Positions 56,981 through 64,000 of a DNA stretch of 64,000 bases are shown here, in pieces. How positions within the stretch are numbered: the stretch's first letter is position 1; each line of letters starts with the position of its first letter. The notes below the pieces were generated by a model that did not search any database, had not been told where the DNA came from, and was given only the letters and a program-made list of their open reading frames with translations. This DNA is from Rhodospirillum sp047263945 (GTDB lineage: Bacteria; Pseudomonadota; Alphaproteobacteria; Rhodospirillales; Rhodospirillaceae). The translations under genes were made by a program, and so were the position numbers. Location: positions 496,001-560,000 of the forward strand of contig NZ_JBLAVB010000003.1 in the NCBI RefSeq assembly GCF_047263945.1, read 5' to 3'.

Positions 56981-58687
56981 ATGCAGAAATTCGGCGCTTC
57001 AAGCATCCAGACCCGGGTCACAGCGGGGTTCGCCATTATATTCAGTCTCATGATCCTGTTGTCGGGCATCGGGATCATTCAGGTGCGTCAGATCGACCAG
57101 GATCTGACCGTAATCAACGACGTGAATAGCGTGAAGCAACGGTATGCGATTAACTTTCGGGGAAGTGTCCACGACAGGGGCATCGCCCTGCGAGATGTCG
57201 TTCTTCTGTCCGACGGTGCCGAACTGACCGCGACTCTGGCCCTGATCGATAAGCTGGCCAAGGACTATGTCGAGGCGGCCAAGGGCATGGACGCCATGAT
57301 GGCCGACCCGAAGACTGTCGAGCCGGAAGAGCAGCGGATCCTTGCCTCCATCAAGGAGATCGAGGGAGTCACGCTCCCCCACATGGAGCAGGTCATCGCC
57401 TTACGTAAAAAGGGGGATGAGCAGGGGGCGCGAACTCTCTTGCTGGACAAGGCTCGCCCCGAGATCGTCGAATGGCTGAAGCGGATCAATGCCTTCATCG
57501 ATTACGAGGAACAGAGCAACGGCAAGCTGACGGACAACGCGCGGGGTATGTCGACGGATTTCCAACTGCAGATGATCCTGCTGACGGTTCTGGCCTTGCT
57601 GCTTGGGGGTGGGTTCGTGCTGTGGATCATGCGGGCGATTGCACCCCTTCGCCCCCTGACGGAAAGCATCCGGCGGCTGGCCGATGGTGATTTGGATGTC
57701 GAGGTTCAGGAAACGGGCAAACAGGACGAAGTGGGGATGATCAGCGGGGCCGTCCGGGTGTTCCGTGACAATGCCCGCCAAGTGGAAACCCTGCGCAAGG
57801 AGGCCGCAGAGGCAGAGGAGCGGACCAAGAGGCAGCGGCGGGAGGAAATGCACCGCTTGGCCGATAGCTTTGAAGCGTCGGTGACCAACGTGGTCGCATC
57901 CGTGTCCTCTTCTGCGGATGATTTGCAGGGCGCTGCACGCGGCGTGTCGGGGTCGGCGGCCAAAACCTCTCGTAATGCCGAATTGGTGGCCTCCTCGGCC
58001 ATGTCGGCTAAGGACAACGCCCGGGGCGTGACCGAGGCGGCGGAGGCCCTGTCGGACTCCATCCGAGACATTGCCAGCCAGACGGACCAGTCCTTGCGGT
58101 CCGCCCGCGAGGCCGTGTCCCGGACCAGCAAGGCGAGTGAGGATATCGTCCACCTGAACGGATCTGCCCAGAACATTGGCGAGGTGGTGCGCTTGATCAA
58201 CGATATCGCCTCCCAGACCAACTTGCTGGCCTTGAACGCGACCATCGAGGCGGCGCGGGCAGGAGAGGCGGGCAAGGGATTTGCCGTGGTGGCCAATGAG
58301 GTCAAGACTCTGGCCAATCAGACAGCCCGGGCCACTCAGGAGATCAGTGGGCAGATTGGAGAGATGCAGCAGGCCACGACCGCAGCAGTGGACGTGATCC
58401 AGGGCGTCGAGACGATCATCCGGGACATCGAGGCGATCGCAGAACGGGTCGCCCAGTCGGTCGCAGCCCAGGACCAGTCTACCCAGAACATCGTCCAACG
58501 TATTGCGGAAGTCTCCGATGGGACCGACGCGGACAGTCGGCGCCTTGACGAAGTGAATGCAGAAGCCAAGGAAACTGGAGGGACCGCCGAACGCCTTCTG
58601 AGCACGTCGGAAACGCTGGTCCGGCAGGCCAGTGACATGCGCAAACAGGTGGACTCGTTCCTGCGGACCGTCCGGGAAGCCGAATAG
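56981..58687 (+). CDS. Methyl-accepting chemotaxis protein (4HB sensor)
   Basis: 568 aa from the ATG at 56981, chosen because GGAG lies 9 bases ahead; ATGs at 56966 and 56972 are in frame. Helix 1 (VTAGFAIIFSLMILLSGIGI), a four-helix-bundle periplasmic sensor (about 40-185) with YAINFRGSVHDRGIALRDVVLL, helix 2 (MILLTVLALLLGGGFVLWIM), HAMP (APLRPLTESIRRLADGDLDVEV) and a cytoplasmic signalling domain with the hairpin tip IGEVVRLINDIASQTNLLALNATIEAARAGEAGKGFAVVA. No C-terminal pentapeptide for CheR docking. It steers flagellar motors through CheA; the ligand is unknown. Confidence 0.9.
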   Translation: MQKFGASSIQTRVTAGFAIIFSLMILLSGIGIIQVRQIDQDLTVINDVNSVKQRYAINFRGSVHDRGIALRDVVLLSDGAELTATLALIDKLAKDYVEAAKGMDAMMADPKTVEPEEQRILASIKEIEGVTLPHMEQVIALRKKGDEQGARTLLLDKARPEIVEWLKRINAFIDYEEQSNGKLTDNARGMSTDFQLQMILLTVLALLLGGGFVLWIMRAIAPLRPLTESIRRLADGDLDVEVQETGKQDEVGMISGAVRVFRDNARQVETLRKEAAEAEERTKRQRREEMHRLADSFEASVTNVVASVSSSADDLQGAARGVSGSAAKTSRNAELVASSAMSAKDNARGVTEAAEALSDSIRDIASQTDQSLRSAREAVSRTSKASEDIVHLNGSAQNIGEVVRLINDIASQTNLLALNATIEAARAGEAGKGFAVVANEVKTLANQTARATQEISGQIGEMQQATTAAVDVIQGVETIIRDIEAIAERVAQSVAAQDQSTQNIVQRIAEVSDGTDADSRRLDEVNAEAKETGGTAERLLSTSETLVRQASDMRKQVDSFLRTVREAE

Positions 58688-58809
58688 GGGGAGACGGAAA
58701 AAGGCACTCTAAAGGGACTTCCCCATGGGGAAGAGTCTGGGCTCTGCTCAGATCATTAGAGTGCTCCGAGATCACGTTGGGCCATGTCATGGCCAGGGGA
58801 CAGGACAAT

Positions 58810-58889
58810 AGGTGTTTTCCCGTCACGGGGCTTTGCCGTTCCCCACTGGGGCCGAAAGGCCCCAGACCCCCAAGCTCCTATTTGTAAAA
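58810..58889 (+). repeat. Family B repeat, partial copy 6
   Basis: Only the left half (CCCGTCACGGGGCTTTGCCG and GGGGCCGAAAGGCCCC) up to TTTGTAAAAA, where the aapP terminator begins. Confidence 0.7.
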
Positions 58890-58918
58890 AAAACCCTCCA
58901 GCAATTGGGCCGGAGGGT
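58885..58918 (-). terminator. Intrinsic terminator of the aap operon
   Basis: ACCCTCC (58893-58899) pairs with GGAGGGT (58912-58918); on the minus strand eight or nine T follow. It lies 31 bases beyond the aapP stop. Confidence 0.85.
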
Positions 58919-58948
58919 CGACGCGGCTGTTTGGAGCTCTGTGAAAAC

Positions 58949-59752
58949 TCAGTGCGCTAAAATCTGGCTGAGGAACAGTTTGGTGCGTTCGTTCTGGGGG
59001 TTGTTGAAGAACTCGTGGGGTTCGTTCTCTTCCACGATCTGGCCCCGGTCCATGAAGATCACCCGGTCCGCCACGGTCTTCGCAAAGCCCATTTCGTGGG
59101 TCACGCAGAGCATGGTCATACCTTCCTCGGCCAGGGTCACCATGGTGTCGAGCACTTCCTTGATCATTTCCGGATCCAAGGCGCTGGTCGGCTCGTCGAA
59201 CAGCATGATTTTAGGCTGCATGCAGAGCGAGCGGGCGATGGCCACCCGTTGCTGTTGGCCGCCGGACAGTTGCCCCGGGTACTTTTGGGCCTGATCGGGG
59301 ATCTTCACCCGTTCCAGGTAGTGCATGGCCCGCGCTTCGGCCTCCTTGCGGGGTTCCTTGCGCACCCAGATGGGGGCAAGCACGCAGTTCTCCAGGACAG
59401 TCAGATGGGGGAACAGGTTGAAGTGCTGGAACACCATGCCGACCTCCCGTCGGATGGCCTCGATGTTCTTCACATCATTGTTCAACTCGACCCCGTCCAC
59501 CAGGATACGGCCCTGCTGGTGCTCCTCCAGCCGGTTGATACAGCGGATGGTGGTGGATTTGCCCGATCCAGAGGGGCCGCAGATGACAATCCGCTCGCCC
59601 CGGTGCACGGTCAGGTCCACGTCGCGCAGTACGTGGAACTCTCCGTACCACTTGTTCATCTTCTCGATCTGAATGACCACTTCCCGGCCAACCTCGTGCC
59701 CGAGGTGGTCATGGTGGGAGCGGATTTCATCTTCGGTGATGGTTTCGGACAT
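58949..59752 (-). CDS. aapP: General L-amino acid ABC transporter ATP-binding protein
   Basis: 267 aa. Walker A CGPSGSGKSTTIRCINRLEEH, Q loop MVFQHFNLFPHLTVLENC, signature LSGGQQQRVAIARSLCMQP, Walker B IMLFDEPTSALDPEM and H loop MLCVTHEMGFAKTVADRVIFMD. PAAT-family ATPase that powers AapQM. Last gene of aapJQMP, 3 bases after aapM. Confidence 0.92.
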   Translation of the reverse strand: MSETITEDEIRSHHDHLGHEVGREVVIQIEKMNKWYGEFHVLRDVDLTVHRGERIVICGPSGSGKSTTIRCINRLEEHQQGRILVDGVELNNDVKNIEAIRREVGMVFQHFNLFPHLTVLENCVLAPIWVRKEPRKEAEARAMHYLERVKIPDQAQKYPGQLSGGQQQRVAIARSLCMQPKIMLFDEPTSALDPEMIKEVLDTMVTLAEEGMTMLCVTHEMGFAKTVADRVIFMDRGQIVEENEPHEFFNNPQNERTKLFLSQILAH

Positions 59753-59755
59753 GGC

Positions 59756-60853
59756 TTACCTCTTGTGACCAGTGTGCAGTTTGCGTTCCAGGGCCTGGCT
59801 GTAGCGGGACATGCTGAAACAGAAGATCCAGAAGCTGAAGGCGGCGAAGACATACCCTTCCTTTGCCACGTTGTTCCAGGAGGGGTCGACGATGGAGGAG
59901 TTCACGGTCTGCAGAATGTCGAACAGGCCGATGATGAGCACCAGGGTGGTGTCCTTGAACAGGGAGATGAAGGTGTTGACGATGCCCGGAATCACCAGCT
60001 TCAAGGCCTGAGGCAGGATGACCAGCCCCATGGAGCGCCAATAGCCCAGCCCCAAGGCCGAGGCGGCTTCATATTGCCCCCGAGGGATGGCCTGTAGCCC
60101 ACCCCGGATCACCTCGGCCATATAGGCCGACTGGAACATGGTAATGCCGATCAGGGCGCGAAGCAGCTTGTCGAAGCTGACCCCTTCGGGCAGGAACAGG
60201 GGCAGCATGACCGAGGCCATGAACAGCACCGAGATCAGCGGCACACCCCGCCAGAGCTCAATGAAGGTGGTGCAGACCATGCGCACGATTGGCATCTGCG
60301 AGCGCCGCCCCAGGGCGAGAACCACACCAATGGGCAGGGCCGCGACGATGCCCACATAGGAGAGCACCAGGGTCAGCATGAGGCCGCCCCATTTGTCGGT
60401 GGGGACGGACTCCAACCCAAAAATCCCGCCGCTCAGCAGGATGGCGACGAGGATCGGCAGGCCGGTCAGGCCAAAAAGACCGATCCATTGCTTGGCCGGG
60501 AAGGCCTTGATGAACTGCGGGACAATCACTGCGGCGAGCAGGATGAAACCGATGTTCACCCGCCACCGCTCCGGCTCGGGGTAAAAGCCGTAGGTGAAGA
60601 AGGGCAGTCGGTTGATGATGAAGGTCCAGCAGGCCCCCCCCGATACACAGGCGTCCTGGGTCTTCCCTGTGAAATCGGCGCTGAAGATCGCCCAGTCCAA
60701 GAGGGGAGGCAGGAACGTGATGACCAGATAGACGCCCAACAGGGTTAGGACGATGTTCAGGGGCGAGGACAGCAGGTTGGCGCGGATCCAACCGATTGGC
60801 CCGGCGGTGCTCGAAGGCGGCGGCAGGGCTTCCTTGAGTTCGAAAGTGGCCAT
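59756..60853 (-). CDS. aapM: General L-amino acid ABC transporter permease
   Basis: 365 aa. It has an extended N-terminal part with several helices (PLNIVLTLLGVYLVITFLPPLLDWAIF), as typical for AapM, and a C-terminal transport domain with the EAA loop EVIRGGLQAIPRGQYEAASALGLGYWRSM and ILPQALKLVIPGIVNTFISLFKDTTL. Partners AapQ. The gap to aapQ is four bases. Confidence 0.9.
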   Translation of the reverse strand: MATFELKEALPPPSSTAGPIGWIRANLLSSPLNIVLTLLGVYLVITFLPPLLDWAIFSADFTGKTQDACVSGGACWTFIINRLPFFTYGFYPEPERWRVNIGFILLAAVIVPQFIKAFPAKQWIGLFGLTGLPILVAILLSGGIFGLESVPTDKWGGLMLTLVLSYVGIVAALPIGVVLALGRRSQMPIVRMVCTTFIELWRGVPLISVLFMASVMLPLFLPEGVSFDKLLRALIGITMFQSAYMAEVIRGGLQAIPRGQYEAASALGLGYWRSMGLVILPQALKLVIPGIVNTFISLFKDTTLVLIIGLFDILQTVNSSIVDPSWNNVAKEGYVFAAFSFWIFCFSMSRYSQALERKLHTGHKR

Positions 60854-60857
60854 GGGG

Positions 60858-62057
60858 TCAGCGCTCCTTCAAGGCCATGGAGGTGTTGTACCAGTTCATC
60901 AGGGCCGAGATGACAAGGCTGATGACCAGGTAAACGGCCATGGTCATGGCGACGATTTCGACGGCTTGCCCGGTCTGGTTCAGGGTCGTGCCCATGAACA
61001 CGCTGACAAGGTCGGGATAGCCAATGGCTGTCGCCAGAGACGAGTTCTTGGTCAGGTTCAGATACTGGCTGGTCAGGGGGGGGATGATCACCCTCATGGC
61101 CTGAGGAATGATGATCAGACGCAGGGTCGTCCCCGTTTTCAGGCCCAGAGAATTGGCCGCTTCCGTCTGGCCATGACTAACGGACTGAATGCCAGAGCGG
61201 ACGATTTCCGCGATGAAGGTGGCGGTGTACATGGTCAAGGCTGTGAGCAGGGCCATCAGCTCCGGAATGATCCGGGTGCCACCCACGAAATTGAAGCCCT
61301 TCAAGGCGGGATAGTCCAGGCTCATGGGGGCGCCCAGGACCAGGAATGTCAGGAGCGGCGCACCGATGATGATCCCCAAGCCGACCCAGAACGTGGGGAA
61401 GGGCTGGCCTGTGGCCATCTGCCTGGCCTTGGCCCATCTTGCCATGTACCAGACGCCGACGATGGCCGCCGCCAGGACCAGAAGAACCACGCCAAAACCG
61501 CTTTCCGTCACCGGGGCCGGGACGTAAAGACCCCGGTTGTTGAGGAACGCTGCGGTACCCATGTTCAGGCTTTGTTTGGGTGAAGGCAGGCTGCGCAGCA
61601 CGGCAATGTACCAGAAGAAAATCTGGAGCAGCAGGGGGATATTGCGCAGGGTCTCAACGTAGACCAGGGCGATTTTGGCGATCAGCCAGTTCTTGGACAG
61701 CCGGGCAATGCCCAACAAAAAACCCAGAATGGTGGCCAGGATGATGCCCAGGATGGAAACCAGCAAGGTATTGAGAAGGCCGACGAAGAACGTCCGCCCA
61801 TAGGACATTGTCTCGTCATAGGGGATCAGGCTCATAAGGATCCCGAAACCGGCGGGCCGGTCCAGGAAACCAAAACCTGTGGTGATCCCCCGGCTTTCCA
61901 TGTTGTGCAATGTGTTCTGGAAAATCATCCAGAAAAACCAGACCAGGACCAGGACGGTCAGCACCTGAAAGGCGATGGCCCGCACACGTGGATCCCGGTA
62001 GGCAGGCGGCTTGACCACGGGGGCGCCGCCGCCATTCCCCTCGGGTGTTTTGCTCAC
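60858..62057 (-). CDS. aapQ: General L-amino acid ABC transporter permease
   Basis: About 399 aa from the GTG at 62057, preceded by AAGGAGAG (a TTG at 62087 is less likely). A Pro/Gly-rich N-terminus is followed by VLTVLVLVWFFWMIFQNTLH, then a long permease with the PAAT EAA loop EIVRSGIQSVSHGQTEAANSLGLKTG and IPPLTSQYLNLTKNSSLATAIGY. AapQ and AapM form the membrane channel. It is separated from aapJ by a hairpin, so it is made at a lower level than the binding protein. Confidence 0.9.
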   Translation of the reverse strand: MSKTPEGNGGGAPVVKPPAYRDPRVRAIAFQVLTVLVLVWFFWMIFQNTLHNMESRGITTGFGFLDRPAGFGILMSLIPYDETMSYGRTFFVGLLNTLLVSILGIILATILGFLLGIARLSKNWLIAKIALVYVETLRNIPLLLQIFFWYIAVLRSLPSPKQSLNMGTAAFLNNRGLYVPAPVTESGFGVVLLVLAAAIVGVWYMARWAKARQMATGQPFPTFWVGLGIIIGAPLLTFLVLGAPMSLDYPALKGFNFVGGTRIIPELMALLTALTMYTATFIAEIVRSGIQSVSHGQTEAANSLGLKTGTTLRLIIIPQAMRVIIPPLTSQYLNLTKNSSLATAIGYPDLVSVFMGTTLNQTGQAVEIVAMTMAVYLVISLVISALMNWYNTSMALKER

Positions 62058-62104
62058 CGGACTCTCCTTCGGTGAAAATGATATCAAACCGTAATATTTT
62101 AAAC

Positions 62105-62142
62105 GGAAAACGGGGGGCCGGTATTCCGACCCCCCGTTTTCC
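62105..62142 (-). terminator. Partial terminator/attenuator between aapJ and aapQ
   Basis: GGAAAACGGGGGG (62105-62117) pairs with CCCCCCGTTTTCC (62130-62142), 13 bp perfect. Only A/T-mixed sequence (TTTAAAATATTACGG on the minus strand) follows. It starts 10 bases after the aapJ stop and probably both protects aapJ mRNA and limits read-through to the permease genes. Confidence 0.75.
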
Positions 62143-62151
62143 TAGAATCCC

Positions 62152-63174
62152 TTAGCGGGCGGGCGGGGCATACATGATGCCGCCCTTGCTCCACAGGGCG
62201 TTCAGGCCACGGGAGATTTCCAGCGGAGAGTCCATGCCGACGGTGCGCTCGAACACCTCGCCATAATTGCCGACCTGCTTGATGATGTTGTAGGCCCAAT
62301 CCTTTTCCAGACCCATTTGGGGGCCCAACTCGTCCTGGGTGCCCAGCAGGCGACCGACGTTGGGATCCTTGCTCTCTTTCTTCTCATCCACATTGGCCGA
62401 AGTGATGCCGAATTCCTCGGCGTTGACCAGGGCGAACAGGGACCACTTCACGATATTGAACCACTCGTCGTCACCCTGACGGACCACGGGACCGAGGGGC
62501 TCCTTGGAGATGACTTCCGGCAGGACCATGGCGGCGGAGGGATCGGGCAGCTTGGTCCGCAGGGCGTAGAGCTGGGATTGGTCGGAGGTCAGCATGTCGC
62601 AGCGACCGGCCTCGAAGCCCTGGATGGTTTGGTCGGAGGTATCGAACACGACCGAGCTGTACTCCATGCCATTCAGGCGGAAGTAGTCGGCAAGATTCAA
62701 TTCTGTAGTCGTGCCAGCCTGGATGCAGACCGATGCGCCGGACAGCTCCTTGGCGCTTTTCACGCCCAGACTCTTCATAACCATGAAGCCCTGGCCGTCG
62801 TAGTAGTTCACGCCTGCGAAGTTCAGGCCCAGGGAGGTGTCACGGGTGGCGGTCCAGGTGGTGTTCCGGGACAGCATGTCGATTTCGCCGGACTGCAGGG
62901 CGGTGAAGCGCTCCTTGGCGGTCAGCGGAACGAATTTGACCTTGCTGGCGTCGCCCAGGACCGCAGCGGCGACGGCGCGGCAGGTATCGACGTCAATGCC
63001 GGTCCAGGCGCCCTTGTCATCGGGGACGGAAAAACCGGGCAGTCCGGTTGACACACCGCAGACCAGCTCACCGCGGCCCTTAACGGCGTCCAGGGTCTCG
63101 GCGGCCTGGGCCGAACCGGTCGCAAAAACACCGGCGGCGGCAACGCCCGCCAGAGCCGCAATCATTTTGTTCAT
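62152..63174 (-). CDS. aapJ: General L-amino acid ABC transporter substrate-binding protein
   Basis: About 340 aa. The ATG at 63174 (GGGGAG 7 bases ahead) is preferred to 63189. Signal peptide MNKMIAALAGVAAAGVFATG, cleavage after AQA. The mature protein is the AapJ/BztA type: TLDAVKGRGELVCGVSTGLPGFS, WTGIDVDTCRAVAAAVLGD, KVKFVPLTAKERFTALQSGE (ligand Arg), NTTWTATRDTSLGLNFAGVNYYDGQGFMV. Aap carries glutamate, glutamine, aspartate, asparagine and other L-amino acids. The divergent neighbour is an asparaginase gene, which fits uptake and hydrolysis of asparagine. Confidence 0.9.
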   Translation of the reverse strand: MNKMIAALAGVAAAGVFATGSAQAAETLDAVKGRGELVCGVSTGLPGFSVPDDKGAWTGIDVDTCRAVAAAVLGDASKVKFVPLTAKERFTALQSGEIDMLSRNTTWTATRDTSLGLNFAGVNYYDGQGFMVMKSLGVKSAKELSGASVCIQAGTTTELNLADYFRLNGMEYSSVVFDTSDQTIQGFEAGRCDMLTSDQSQLYALRTKLPDPSAAMVLPEVISKEPLGPVVRQGDDEWFNIVKWSLFALVNAEEFGITSANVDEKKESKDPNVGRLLGTQDELGPQMGLEKDWAYNIIKQVGNYGEVFERTVGMDSPLEISRGLNALWSKGGIMYAPPAR

Positions 63175-63347
63175 AGAGATACTCCCCATTGTCGTCTGAA
63201 ATATGCCTAATCAGGCTGTCTCTTCGGTTACGAGCTCCGTTCGCGAAGCGCGCGAAATGGCATATGGTGACGATTTCCGATAAGAAAACAGGCAGCGAAA
63301 AAATGCGTGCAATTTTTATGTGCGACGCAGCATAAGGGACCGCAATC
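63175..63347. promoter_or_regulatory. Divergent promoter region of aapJ and the asparaginase gene
   Basis: 173 bases between divergent starts, with AT-rich blocks (GATAAGAAAAC, AATTTTTATG) near the asparaginase side and a GTTCGCGAAGCGCGCGAA dyad at about 63239. No hexamers can be fixed with certainty. Confidence 0.35.
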
Positions 63348-64000
63348 ATGGGAAAATTTGATGTAAAACAATCGCCTTTCAAGGGAGGGGCGGGGCTGCC
63401 AAAGGTGAAAATCCTCTCATTGGGTGGGACGATTGCGTGTATTGACCGGGGGGATGGGCGGGGAGCCCAGCCGACCATGGGGGCGGAGGACTTGGTTCGA
63501 ACCGCCCCCATGCTGGGGAGTCTCGCGCAGATCGAGGCGGTCTCTCCCTTCATCCTGTCCAGTGCCGAGGTATCCTTGGCCCGGCGGATCGATGTGGCTG
63601 AAGCCATCGGCCAGGCCGTGGCCGAGGGCGTTGACGCGGTCATCGTGACTCAGGGAACGGATACGCTGGAGGATACGGCCTTCGCTCTGGATCTTCTGGG
63701 GGTTGCCCAAGGAGTTCCTGTGGTGGTGACTGGGGCCATGCGACATGCCTCCCTGCCCGGCGCGGATGGGCCTGTCAATCTCGTGGATGCGGTCCGGGTT
63801 GCTTTGGCCCCTGCGGCGCGGGGTCTGGGGGTGTTGGTGGTCATGGCCGGGCAGGTCCATGGGGCCCGCTTTGTCCGCAAGGTGCATACCCGGTCCGTCA
63901 CGGGGTTCGCGTCCAGCCCCTTTGGCGCGTTGGGCTGGGTAGGAGAGGACGGGGTGACCCTGGCCCCCGGCGTGAAACCGCCTTTCTTCCTTCCACCTGT
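63348..64000 (+). CDS. Asparaginase family protein, N-terminal part
   Basis: 217 residues are present; the gene runs off the right edge (full-length type I/II asparaginases are about 320-350 aa). ATG at 63348 with AAGGGA ahead. First catalytic Thr in KILSLGGTIACIDRG (about residue 30) and the second in VIVTQGTDTLEDTAF (about 105), followed by VVVTGAMRHASLPGADGPVNL. There is no signal peptide, so a cytoplasmic enzyme. It hydrolyses asparagine to aspartate and ammonia. Its divergent position to aapJ suggests co-regulation with amino-acid uptake. Confidence 0.85.
   Translation, partial: MGKFDVKQSPFKGGAGLPKVKILSLGGTIACIDRGDGRGAQPTMGAEDLVRTAPMLGSLAQIEAVSPFILSSAEVSLARRIDVAEAIGQAVAEGVDAVIVTQGTDTLEDTAFALDLLGVAQGVPVVVTGAMRHASLPGADGPVNLVDAVRVALAPAARGLGVLVVMAGQVHGARFVRKVHTRSVTGFASSPFGALGWVGEDGVTLAPGVKPPFFLPP

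Overview
The window is high-GC, densely coded DNA from an alphaproteobacterium. The best fit is a marine or salt-tolerant, nitrogen-fixing member of the Rhodospirillales or a near relative. This rests on an oxygen-sensitive type NifA beside nifB/nifZ/nifT, an Aap-type amino-acid ABC transporter, a complete ectoine/5-hydroxyectoine degradation cluster, a tetrathionate reductase locus, and dispersed palindromic repeats of alphaproteobacterial style. I cannot name the genus. No rRNA, tRNA, CRISPR array, intact insertion sequence or phage was seen.

Layout. 1-6.2 kb: end of an N-formylglutamate amidohydrolase gene, a lytic transglycosylase, and a three-gene sugar operon (beta-phosphoglucomutase-like HAD, trehalose-phosphatase, GH65 phosphorylase/hydrolase). 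6.2-8.2 kb: an AT-rich, probably acquired methyltransferase and a GntR/FCD regulator. 8.6-11 kb: a fused NfnAB/SudBA-type flavin-FeS oxidoreductase. 11.4-19.2 kb, minus strand: ttrS-ttrR-ttrB-ttrC-ttrA, a sensor/regulator pair and its periplasmic molybdoenzyme for tetrathionate respiration. 19.2-34.1 kb: ectoine and hydroxyectoine catabolism, with doeX-doeC-doeD on the minus strand and, divergently, enuR, the TRAP transporter uehABC, a universal stress protein, eutABC and doeAB, ending at a strong terminator. Ectoine is imported, hydroxyectoine is converted to ectoine (EutABC), the ring is opened (DoeA), the product deacetylated (DoeB), transaminated (DoeD) and oxidised to aspartate (DoeC).

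34.2-40.2 kb is the most interesting stretch. A minus-strand gene encodes a homologue of the N-terminal methyltransferase domain of plant methionine S-methyltransferase (the MmtN/BurB type, which makes S-methylmethionine, a DMSP precursor). A tiny TusA-like protein and a structured leader with coupled mini-ORFs precede it. Next to it lie a class II aldolase-like gene, a 2-hydroxyacid dehydrogenase, a TetR regulator and an aminotransferase. An osmolyte-synthesis candidate therefore sits directly beside an osmolyte-degradation island.

40.3-49 kb: an AT-rich FkbM methyltransferase, an AEC transporter, a lipoprotein of the penicillin-binding-protein-activator type, a membrane class III adenylate/guanylate cyclase overlapping an orphan solute-binding protein, and a TRIC/YicG channel. 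49.2-56.6 kb: an ACT-like small protein, nifA, then nifB (sigma-54 promoter with two NifA sites), ferredoxin, an LRV 4Fe-4S protein, nifZ, nifT and a SIR2-like gene. 57-64 kb: a chemoreceptor, the aapJQMP transporter (minus strand) and, divergently, the start of an L-asparaginase gene cut by the window edge.

At least five dispersed repeat families (called A to E here) fill most intergenic gaps longer than 300 bases.
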